Of a stretch of DNA of 29,303 nucleotides, positions 21,968-29,303 are shown piece after piece. The translations under genes were made by a program, and so were the position numbers. The notes beneath the pieces were generated by a model. It searched no databases. It saw nothing but the letters and a program-made list of their open reading frames with translations, and had not been told where the DNA came from. Position 1 is the stretch's first letter; every line of letters begins with the position of its first letter. Source of the DNA: DATMER01 sp040349255 (GTDB lineage Bacteria; Acidobacteriota; Thermoanaerobaculia; Multivoradales; UBA5704); contig JBEQUE010000172.1 of the NCBI GenBank assembly GCA_040349255.1, positions 1-29,303 of the forward strand. The letters are read 5' to 3'.

Positions 21968-23173
21968 TCAGTGGCCGCCGAACACTCTCAGCGCCCATTC
22001 GTGGATCGGCCGCTCCACGAGCTCGCGGTGGTTCGGGGTCATGAAGTGGTCGATGTGGCCGAAGCCCGGCTTGATGCGGATCGTCTTGTCCGCGGTGCCG
22101 GTGAACTGCGCGAGCTGGTCGTCCAGGTAGGGTCCGAAGCCGCGTCCGCCGCCGATCGCGAGCAGCGCGCCGTGGAAGGCGCCGAGGTTGTCCACGTACT
22201 TCGTCTCGACGCCGGCCAGCGAGCACGAGATGTCGCGGGTCGTCACCACCGGGGTGTAGTTGACGAAGCGGTCGATCACGTTCTCGAAGATCCGCTCCTC
22301 CGAGGCGAAGAAGAGACGGTCCTCGGCCAGGCTGCCGTTCATCTGGATGTAGTTCGGCACCGGCATGCTGACCGGGCCGGGGGTCGGGGTGCTGAACGCC
22401 AGGACCATGACCTGGTGGTTGGTCAGGTTCGGCGGGAAGAGCGGGATCTGGGTCAGGCCGGACGGGTCGACCCTGGCCTGCCGCGGGACCTCCCGGAAGA
22501 TGCTGATGAACGAGTCGAAGCTCGCGCCGGCCGCGACCTGGGCCTCCAGGGCGGCGCAGTAGCCCTGGTTCAGGGCGCGCACCGCGGGGTCCGGCGTGTT
22601 GAGCATGCCCTCCCAGAGGATGAAGCCGTCGTAGTCCTCCGGCGCGTCGTCCGCCACCGCGGTCGCCAGGATGCCGCCGAGCGACGCGCCGCCGGCCACG
22701 ATCTTCGTGCCCGGGTGGAGCGTCTCGATCTGCGCGCGCACGAACGCGATGTCCTCCACCATGGATTCCAGGTTCCACGCCTTCATGATCGAGCAGTCGA
22801 AGACGCCGGACTCGCAGGTGCCGGCCGGGATGGCCTCGAAGCGCGGCGAGTAGCCGTAGACGTCGAAGTTGCGCAGGGCGAAGAACTCGGCGATCGACGA
22901 GCCGAAGGCGCCGTTCGGGTCGCGCTGGTCGTAGAAGCCGAAGGTGGTGCCCAGGGGAAAGAAGAACAGGATGGAGCCCCGGAGCTGCGACGGTGGGACG
23001 TCCTTGACCAGGCGGGTCATCCGGAAGCGGTCGATCGGGTTGTCCGTGACCTGGATCCGGTACTCGGTGCGGATCAGGTTCTGGTCGCGGCTCTCGGTCG
23101 TGCCGGTGATCTGGTAGGCGGCGGTCTGAGAGGCGGCGAGCAGACCGAGAGCGAGGACAAGGGTGCTTTTCAT
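21968..23173 (-). CDS. Secreted alpha/beta hydrolase-like protein
   Basis: A 401-residue protein with a clear signal peptide (MKSTLVLALG start, cleavage near TAAY at 17-20). A nucleophile elbow, AGGASLGG (S164), and a late GFGHIDHF histidine segment point to an alpha/beta-hydrolase fold. Paired cysteines (TCESGVFDC) fit an exported, disulfide-bonded protein. The middle and C-terminal parts are not recognised as a named family; similar secreted 'alpha/beta hydrolase' proteins of unknown substrate are the nearest match from memory. An AGGAG precedes ATG 23173. It starts 19 bases after the S9 peptidase stop and is likely cotranscribed with it. Confidence 0.78.
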   Translation of the reverse strand: MKSTLVLALGLLAASQTAAYQITGTTESRDQNLIRTEYRIQVTDNPIDRFRMTRLVKDVPPSQLRGSILFFFPLGTTFGFYDQRDPNGAFGSSIAEFFALRNFDVYGYSPRFEAIPAGTCESGVFDCSIMKAWNLESMVEDIAFVRAQIETLHPGTKIVAGGASLGGILATAVADDAPEDYDGFILWEGMLNTPDPAVRALNQGYCAALEAQVAAGASFDSFISIFREVPRQARVDPSGLTQIPLFPPNLTNHQVMVLAFSTPTPGPVSMPVPNYIQMNGSLAEDRLFFASEERIFENVIDRFVNYTPVVTTRDISCSLAGVETKYVDNLGAFHGALLAIGGGRGFGPYLDDQLAQFTGTADKTIRIKPGFGHIDHFMTPNHRELVERPIHEWALRVFGGH

Positions 23174-23192
23174 ACCGGCTCCTTTCGCAGGG

Positions 23193-25112
<1,920 letters not shown>

Positions 25113-25118
25113 GGGAGG

Positions 25119-25124
25119 ATTCTA
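25119..25124 (-). promoter_or_regulatory. TAGAAT -10 box, probable leaderless start of the S9 peptidase unit
   Basis: On the minus strand TAGAAT is followed by six bases (CCTCCC) and ATG. Transcription starting at the usual distance from a -10 box would begin at or next to the start codon. No good -35 was seen. Confidence 0.45.
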
Positions 25125-25232
25125 TCGTCAGGAAGATCGGCGCCATCCCGAAAGCGCCCGGCGGGCGTCGGGCCGTGCCGATCTGGCCTGCCATCCAGGA
25201 CGCCACACCTCTCCCTTCCCTCGACGCAGCCC

Positions 25233-25248
25233 CGGCACGAATCTTGCG
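25233..25248 (+). promoter_or_regulatory. Sigma-54-type -24/-12 promoter
   Basis: CGGCACG-AATC-TTGCG. GG (25234-25235) and GC (25246-25247) are ten bases apart, as required for RpoN. It differs from the 1961 site mainly in the first base and the N4 spacer. Transcription would start near 25259, 25 bases before the Shine-Dalgarno at 25284. The sequence between 25125 and 25232 holds no recognisable gene. Confidence 0.55.
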
Positions 25249-25283
25249 GACTCGCTTCGGACGCTCCCCCGTTCGGAGCCGAC

Positions 25284-25527
25284 AAAGGAGGTGATGCCGA
25301 TCCGATCGACCGCTCGCCCAGGCGCAGGACACCCCGCAGGAACATCCCGGCGCGCAGGGGAGGGCAAGGGACCAACCTCAAGATGGAGGACAGAAGAAGG
25401 TTTGCGTTCTCCTGTCAAGGCTGGAGGACGCTTTCGTCCGTATATAGAGAGAGGAGAGACGCGTCTCCTGCTTCTTGGGTCAACGGCTGAGCAGTTGGCA
25501 GCAGAGGAGAAACACCATGGCCGATAA
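25284..25527 (+). other. Perfect Shine-Dalgarno and possible 77-residue leader ORF
   Basis: AAAGGAGGTGAT (25284-25295) matches the full complement of the 16S rRNA 3' tail. The only start codon nearby is ATG 25294, which overlaps its end and leaves just two bases after GGAGG, too close for good initiation. That frame (MPIRSTARPG...) runs to a TAA at 25527, overlapping the start of the downstream gene by 11 bases. Its basic, low-complexity composition does not look like a folded protein. It could be a leader peptide, a remnant of a lost gene, or a ribosome-binding regulatory site. Confidence 0.25.
25441..25467 (+). promoter_or_regulatory. TATATA box followed by a 12-bp perfect palindrome, candidate operator
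   Basis: TATATA (25441-25446) is a possible -10 element. GAGACGCGTCTC (25456-25467) is a perfect palindrome at about the position of the transcription start, 50 bases before the ATG at 25517. This is the usual place for a repressor site. The regulator is unknown, and the -35 region is weak. Confidence 0.3.
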
Positions 25528-25756
25528 CAAATCGACGACGGACCACGATGAGATCCGCCGCTGGGCGGAAGAGCGAGGAGGGCGACCGGCTCTCGTCGTG
25601 GAGCAGCAGGACCAGCCTCTGGGGCTCCGTATCGAGTTCCCGGAGGACCGGGGCCAATCGGATGGCCTTCTCCTGATCAGTTGGGAGGAGTTCTTCCGGA
25701 AGTTCGACGAGCAGAACCTCGTTTTCCTCTACCGCGACGAGCCCTGGGTCTGCTGA
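25517..25756 (+). CDS. Small conserved protein (79 residues), function unknown
   Basis: A 79-residue acidic, Trp-rich soluble protein. The opening TTDHDEIRRWAEERGGRPA, the central LRIEFPE and the closing SWEEFFRKFDEQNLVFLYRDE match a small family that I recall from rhizobia and other bacteria, often labelled (without basis) as a 1,4-alpha-glucan branching enzyme. The function is not known to me. GAGGAGA sits six bases before ATG 25517. The final 28 bases overlap the end of the LuxC-like gene on the other strand. Expression may come from the sigma-54-type site at 25233 or from the TATATA box at 25441. Confidence 0.75.
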   Translation: MADNKSTTDHDEIRRWAEERGGRPALVVEQQDQPLGLRIEFPEDRGQSDGLLLISWEEFFRKFDEQNLVFLYRDEPWVC

Positions 25757-26916
25757 CTCAGGGATCGTAGCGGGTGGATCCCGCCGTTGTGCCACGTCAC
25801 GTCGGGCGATTGCAGCTCGCCGGGCGCGGCACAGCGCGAGATCCCCAACCCGGCCAGGGCGGGAGCGAGGCGCCAGGCGTCCTCGCCCGCCAGGGTCGCC
25901 CCCTGCAGCTTCCCCTTCCACAGTGCCAGCAGGTCCGGCAGGCCGTCGAGGTTCGCCAGAGGATGGATCCGGACGGTCCGCAGGCCGGGCGACGGCCGGA
26001 ACGCCGGCTCCGGCTCCACGAGCACGGTCCCCGAGAGGACCGGAAGGCGCGGGCGCCGCAGGCCGCGCATCTCCGCTTCGAGCCGCATCTGCTGGACCGC
26101 CGACATCGCTACCGGATCGGCCGGACCCGGAGGCCACATCCGCGCGAGCCCCTCCTCGAGGCGGGCCGCCAGCTCTTCGGGATCGCACGTCGTGTAGACC
26201 GCGGCCACCGACAGGCAGCCCCGCTGGTCGAAGAGGGCGATGTCTCGTGCCAGGCGCCTGGCCAGGCCCTCGACGGCGCCCATCCCGGAGACCACCGCCA
26301 GGCTCGTCTTCGGCCCGTACTCCACCAGCTTGCCGGCGGCCCGGCGGCGAAGGTCGGCCAGCGCGGGCTCGTCGCCGTAGGCGATCACGGTGCCGGCGCC
26401 GGCCAGGAGGGGGGCTTCGAGGTCCGCCGCCACCGGGTCGCCGCCGGGCCAGGCCGCCGCGGCCACCGCCGGCTCCAGGCGCGGCTCGCGCCGGACGAGC
26501 GCCGCGAGGAACGCCGGCGCGAAGAGCGGCTCCGCGGACGGCGATTTCAGCAGGACCGGCCGCCGCAGCGCCAGCGCCGGCCAGAGTGGCTGGACCGCCA
26601 GCGCCGGCAGGTTCGAGGCCAGGATGACGAGCACCGGCCCGCCTCCCTTCGGCAGGCTCCCGGCCTCGGCGAGGAGCGCGGCGGCGGGGGCGGTCCGCAC
26701 GCCGCCGAGCACCGCTTCAAGGCCTGCGGCGAGCCCCTCCGGGGAGAGCCGGGTGAGCCGGGCCAGCTCCGGGTCGAGCGCCCGGCGCTCGGGCGAGCCG
26801 GGATCGAGAAAGGCTTCCACCGTGGCGCCCCAGGCGGCGAGCAGGTCCGAGGAAGGAATCGCCCGGAGCCCCGCTTCCGCGGCGCGGAGGCGGTCCATGA
26901 GGCCGGCGAGGTGCAT
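25729..26916 (-). CDS. LuxC-like acyl-CoA/acyl-protein reductase
   Basis: A 395-residue protein of the LuxC family, an aldehyde-dehydrogenase-fold reductase that turns an activated fatty acyl group into a fatty aldehyde with NADPH. Visible marks are VLVILASNLPALAVQPL (94-110), KSPSAEPLFAPAF (124-136), and the active-site loop FDQRGCLSV with C234 as the acyl-accepting cysteine. LuxC of luminous bacteria is about 480 residues; this shorter version is usual for non-luminous relatives. The start at ATG 26916 lies 18 bases after the LuxE-like stop, so the two are one operon. No luciferase (LuxA/LuxB) or acyltransferase (LuxD) gene is nearby, so the aldehyde must serve something other than light, perhaps lipid or alcohol formation. 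Confidence 0.85.
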   Translation of the reverse strand: MHLAGLMDRLRAAEAGLRAIPSSDLLAAWGATVEAFLDPGSPERRALDPELARLTRLSPEGLAAGLEAVLGGVRTAPAAALLAEAGSLPKGGGPVLVILASNLPALAVQPLWPALALRRPVLLKSPSAEPLFAPAFLAALVRREPRLEPAVAAAAWPGGDPVAADLEAPLLAGAGTVIAYGDEPALADLRRRAAGKLVEYGPKTSLAVVSGMGAVEGLARRLARDIALFDQRGCLSVAAVYTTCDPEELAARLEEGLARMWPPGPADPVAMSAVQQMRLEAEMRGLRRPRLPVLSGTVLVEPEPAFRPSPGLRTVRIHPLANLDGLPDLLALWKGKLQGATLAGEDAWRLAPALAGLGISRCAAPGELQSPDVTWHNGGIHPLRSLSQQTQGSSR

Positions 26917-26934
26917 GGCCGAAGCAAAGGACCC

Positions 26935-27993
26935 TTATCTCCTTTGCAGCTCCTCCACCACCAGCGAGCACCCGCGCAGCTCGGCGCCTTCGGCGCGGCC
27001 GAGGAGCCGGAACCCCTCGCCTTCGGCCACGCCCAGGTCCTCGGTGAGCACGTGCACGGCCGAGCCCAGGTTCGCGAGGTCGAAGACCGAGATCAGCCCG
27101 GGGGCGCCGGCCGGCGCCTCCTCCAGCGTGGCGGGGTCGAGGATGCGCACCCGCACCCAGGGCGGCGCCACGAAGAGGTCCGGGGCTCCGCCTTCGAGCG
27201 CCCGGGTGTAGCACTGGCTGGTCAGCTCGGTCATCCCGTACTCCCGGACCACCGAGCCCGGCGGCACGCCGAGCCAGGTGCCGAGCTTGCCCACCAGCTC
27301 CTCGCGGGAGAGCTCCTGCGTGCGACCCTTGAAGCCGCCGGTCTCGAACACGGCGCTGCCGGGCGGCAGGCGGAAACGGAGATCCATCCTCTCCAGGCCC
27401 TCCAGCCACTGCGCCAGGGCGAAGGCCGTGGCCAGCAGGAGGACCGGCTTGTGCTCGCGCTGGCGGGCGCCGGCCCAGGAGCGCGTGCGCGCCACTTCCA
27501 CGCCGCGCGGACCGAACGCCGTGACGCTGCCCGCCGCGCCCCAGCGCGAGAGCGCGTGGTCCACCATGAACGAGAGGCTGGAGTCCGGGAGCTGCTCGCG
27601 GGTCGGGATGAGCGACAGCATCGGCGCGCTCGCCCCGAAAGGCAGGCAGAAACGCGGAAACGAGGCGTCGATCGTCAGCCGGTAGAGGTCCGGAAACGGA
27701 TGGTGATGGACGCTCCGGCCCTCCTCGCCCGCGGTTGTGCCGCTGCTGCGGAAGACCTCCCGGGCGGGCGCGGCGGCGAGAACGAGGCTCTTGAAGGCCG
27801 CGGTCGGTACCGGAGGGATCTCGTGCCAGCTCGCGAGCGTCCCGGGGGTGATCCCACGCCCCTCGCACAGCCGGCGGAAGGGCTCGACGCGCTCGAAGTC
27901 GAACGCGAACGCCTCCAGGGCCAGATCCTCGAATTCGGTGTCCGCCGCGGCCGCAGGGTCGTGCACGAAACGGGCGACGCGGTCCACGATCAT
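26935..27993 (-). CDS. LuxE-like acyl-protein synthetase
   Basis: A 352-residue adenylate-forming enzyme of the LuxE family, which activates a fatty acid with ATP and passes the acyl group through a cysteine to the reductase. The phosphate-binding loop FRSSGTTAGEEGRS (81-94) and the YGMTELTSQ motif are typical of the ANL-type fold. The C terminus ELRGCSLVVEEL carries C342, at the place of the acylated cysteine near the end of LuxE. The start is ATG 27993; longer frames upstream cross the ferredoxin promoter. There is no Shine-Dalgarno: CAGAAT lies seven bases before the ATG, so the transcript may be leaderless. It is the first gene of the LuxE-LuxC pair and is divergent from the ferredoxin gene. 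Confidence 0.87.
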   Translation of the reverse strand: MIVDRVARFVHDPAAAADTEFEDLALEAFAFDFERVEPFRRLCEGRGITPGTLASWHEIPPVPTAAFKSLVLAAAPAREVFRSSGTTAGEEGRSVHHHPFPDLYRLTIDASFPRFCLPFGASAPMLSLIPTREQLPDSSLSFMVDHALSRWGAAGSVTAFGPRGVEVARTRSWAGARQREHKPVLLLATAFALAQWLEGLERMDLRFRLPPGSAVFETGGFKGRTQELSREELVGKLGTWLGVPPGSVVREYGMTELTSQCYTRALEGGAPDLFVAPPWVRVRILDPATLEEAPAGAPGLISVFDLANLGSAVHVLTEDLGVAEGEGFRLLGRAEGAELRGCSLVVEELQRR

Positions 27994-28000
27994 CGGCGGG

Positions 28001-28006
28001 ATTCTG
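28001..28006 (-). promoter_or_regulatory. CAGAAT -10-like box directly before the LuxE-like start
   Basis: On the minus strand CAGAAT is followed by seven bases (CCCGCCG) and ATG. It matches the TAGAAT boxes seen at other genes here and implies a leaderless mRNA. It overlaps the presumed -35 of the divergent ferredoxin promoter. Confidence 0.4.
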
Positions 28007-28033
28007 TCATGGGCGGGCGGCTTCTGGTAAAGT
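28004..28033 (+). promoter_or_regulatory. Candidate sigma-70-type promoter for the ferredoxin operon
   Basis: CTGTCA (28004-28009) and TAAAGT (28028-28033) are 18 bases apart, followed after eight bases by the GGAGG ribosome site. The leader would be short. It overlaps the LuxE-like promoter, so the two directions may compete. Confidence 0.4.
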
Positions 28034-28051
28034 ACGCACCCGGAGGCCACC

Positions 28052-28450
28052 ATGCCCGATTTCCCGTACGCGAAGAAAATCGAAGTCGACAAACCGCCCC
28101 GTCCCAAGCCGCCGAAGCAGGTGGCGGTGATCGACCAGACGGGCTGCACGGGCTGCGAGGCCTGCATCACCTTCTGTCCGGTGGACTGCATCGAGATCGT
28201 CCCCGGCCCCGAGTACCGCGACTTCATGAAGGTCGTCGAGGTGGACCTGGAGCGCTGCATCGGCTGCCAGCTCTGCGCGCGCTACTGCCCCTGGGAGACC
28301 ATCAACATGTGGGGCTACGAGGAAGGCATCGCGATCGCTCCCGGCCACACCGTCCGCTCCCTGATCTACGACTTCGATCCGGAGCAGATGCACGAAGCGG
28401 CGGAGATCCGCCGCGCTCCCTCCACCCTGCAGGACAGCGCGACCGCCTAG
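28052..28450 (+). CDS. 2[4Fe-4S] ferredoxin
   Basis: A 132-residue iron-sulfur electron carrier with two complete cluster motifs: C32-x2-C35-x2-C38-x3-C42-P and C69-x2-C72-x2-C75-x3-C79-P, with a 26-residue gap between motifs. A basic, Pro/Lys-rich N-terminal arm (PPRPKPPKQ) and a 50-residue C-terminal tail without cysteines (WGYEEGIAIAPGH...) make it longer than the 55-85 residues of minimal ferredoxins. It is likely cytoplasmic; the redox partner is unknown. GGAGG lies five bases before ATG 28052. The stop is three bases before the sigma factor's GTG start, so they are cotranscribed. Confidence 0.93.
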   Translation: MPDFPYAKKIEVDKPPRPKPPKQVAVIDQTGCTGCEACITFCPVDCIEIVPGPEYRDFMKVVEVDLERCIGCQLCARYCPWETINMWGYEEGIAIAPGHTVRSLIYDFDPEQMHEAAEIRRAPSTLQDSATA

Positions 28451-28453
28451 GCC

Positions 28454-29065
28454 GTGGACCCCGGTTGGGACGCGCTGGCGCGCGTGGCGGCCGGAGACCC
28501 CGACGCCTTCGCCGCGGTCGTCGAGGCCTACCAGGAGCGGCTCCTCCGTCTCTGCGAGCGCCTGCTCGGCGACGCCGAGGAGGCGCGGGACGCCGCCCAG
28601 GAAGTCTTCCTCAAGGCCTACCGCAAGGCCGCCGAGCTGCGGCCGCAGGGCCAGTTCTACACCTGGCTCTACCGGGTCGCGGTCAACCACTGCTTCAACC
28701 GGCTGCGCCGCCGGCGGCTGGTGCGCTTCCTGCGCTTCCAATCCGATCCGGAGGAAGAGGACGCGCCGGCCTTCGACCCGCCGGACGCCGGCGCCGACCC
28801 GGCCGCGGCGCTGGAGGCGCGGCAGCGCTGGCAGGCCACCCGGCAGGCCATCGCGAAGCTCCCCGACAACCAGAAGGCGGTCCTGATCCTGGCCCGTTTC
28901 GAGGGTTTATCCTACCGGCAGATCGCCGAAGTCCTTGGCATCACGGAGGGTGCGGTCGAAAGCCGCCTCGTCCGGGCGATGCGCAGGATCGAGGCAATCC
29001 AGCCTCGGGAAGGTGCGCAGGAAAAGGGCGGCCCGCGGGTTTCCAGACGTGAGGGCAAGAGATGA
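28454..29065 (+). CDS. ECF-type RNA polymerase sigma factor
   Basis: A 203-residue extracytoplasmic-function sigma-70 factor. Region 2 covers about 18-88, with DAEEARDAAQEVFLKAYRKA (40-59) for core binding and the GQFYTWLYRVAVNHCFNRLRR helix for -10 recognition. Region 4 covers 130-182, with LPDNQKAVLILARFEGLSY and the helix-turn-helix YRQIAEVLGITEGAVESRL for the -35. A short acidic linker (97-118) joins them. The start is GTG 28454, three bases after the ferredoxin stop; the initiation site must lie inside the ferredoxin 3' end. The stop overlaps the next ATG by four bases (ATGA), the usual coupling with an anti-sigma factor. Target promoters are unknown. Confidence 0.95.
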   Translation: MDPGWDALARVAAGDPDAFAAVVEAYQERLLRLCERLLGDAEEARDAAQEVFLKAYRKAAELRPQGQFYTWLYRVAVNHCFNRLRRRRLVRFLRFQSDPEEEDAPAFDPPDAGADPAAALEARQRWQATRQAIAKLPDNQKAVLILARFEGLSYRQIAEVLGITEGAVESRLVRAMRRIEAIQPREGAQEKGGPRVSRREGKR

Positions 29066-29303
29066 ACGGGACTGAATCCGATCTGATGCGGCTTCTCCAC
29101 GGCGAGCTGCCCGAAGCGGAGGCCCGCGGGCTGAGGGAACGGCTGGAGCGCGACCCCGCCCTGGCCGAGACCTACCGCCGGCTCCGGCGGACCTGGGAGG
29201 GCCTCGACCTGCCGCCGGCCTCGCCGGTGCCGACCGGCTTCAGCCGGCGGGTGATGGCGCGCGCCCGGGCCGACGCTTCGACCGGGAGACCCGCCGAAGG
29301 ACT
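29062..29303 (+). CDS. Putative anti-sigma factor, partial (runs off the window)
   Basis: The first 80 codons of a protein coupled to the sigma gene by an ATGA overlap. The opening (SDLMRLLHGELPEAEARGLRE, then RLERDPALAETYRRL) follows the plan of anti-sigma N-terminal domains of the 'LxxYLDGELxxxE' type, but the visible part lacks the HxxxCxxC zinc motif. A membrane helix would be expected beyond the window edge. The assignment rests mostly on position and on this short similarity. Confidence 0.6.
   Translation, partial: MNGTESDLMRLLHGELPEAEARGLRERLERDPALAETYRRLRRTWEGLDLPPASPVPTGFSRRVMARARADASTGRPAEG

Noticed and set aside
18760..22044. 1094-residue plus-strand open frame
   Set aside because: It is antisense to the hydrolase and S41 genes, which have signal peptides, catalytic motifs and strong ribosome sites. 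The long frame is a by-product of high GC and biased third positions.
25774..29052. 1092-residue plus-strand open frame
   Set aside because: It is antisense to the LuxC/LuxE genes and out of frame with the ferredoxin and sigma genes; the translation is Arg/Gly/Pro-rich with no domain.

Overview
The window is high in G+C: one 60-base row counted inside a gene (12601-12660) is 68% GC. Genes are packed tightly, with several 4-base ATGA overlaps and many intergenic gaps below 40 bases. The gene content points to an aerobic, peptide-degrading Gram-negative bacterium: exported M16, S41 and S9 peptidases, heme A synthase, a CHAT-STAND-TPR protein, PolX with a PHP domain, and a LuxC/LuxE pair. A member of the Acidobacteriota is the best guess. 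This is inferred from gene content and style, not from a marker gene. No rRNA, tRNA, CRISPR array or transposase gene was seen.

Layout. 1-3179: a DinB/maleylpyruvate-isomerase-like protein, a ribonuclease H with an intact and a degenerate domain, and a membrane-anchored short-chain dehydrogenase behind a sigma-54-type promoter. Two copies of a CCCTCTCCCC hairpin flank the RNase H gene. 3226-4950: DNA polymerase X. 5085-5352: a 42-bp palindromic repeat array. 5373-9323 (minus): a large CHAT protease-STAND NTPase-TPR protein. 9389-9615: a second, unrelated cluster of palindromic repeats. 9727-12722: an exported M16 pair, one active-type subunit and one lacking the zinc motif. 12971-14122: a family-4-type glycosyltransferase.

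14129-17347 (minus) is a three-gene signalling cassette: a vWA (TerY-like) protein, a PP2C phosphatase and a protein kinase. This matches the 'TerY-P triad' described with tellurium-resistance-type stress systems. Here the kinase carries a zinc-binding segment, a proline-rich linker, one membrane helix and a C-terminal FGE/C-type-lectin-like domain, so the cassette looks like a transmembrane sensor. 17411-25112 (minus) is a near-continuous run that transcribes an S9 peptidase, a secreted alpha/beta hydrolase, a secreted S41 protein, a second alpha/beta hydrolase, a GNAT acetyltransferase and heme A synthase. Most of it looks like scavenging of external peptides or esters.

25113-25516 is a regulatory region. 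It holds a second sigma-54-type promoter, a Shine-Dalgarno sequence fully complementary to the 16S rRNA tail, and a 12-bp palindrome, and it leads to a 79-residue conserved protein. 25729-27993 (minus) encodes LuxC- and LuxE-like fatty-acid reductase subunits with no luciferase nearby. 28052-29303 is a ferredoxin, ECF sigma factor and putative anti-sigma operon that runs off the window.

The most interesting items are the membrane-anchored TerY-P triad, the repeat-bracketed CHAT-STAND-TPR gene, the RNase H with a dead second domain, the two sigma-54 sites, and a recurrent TAGAAT box directly before start codons that suggests leaderless transcripts.
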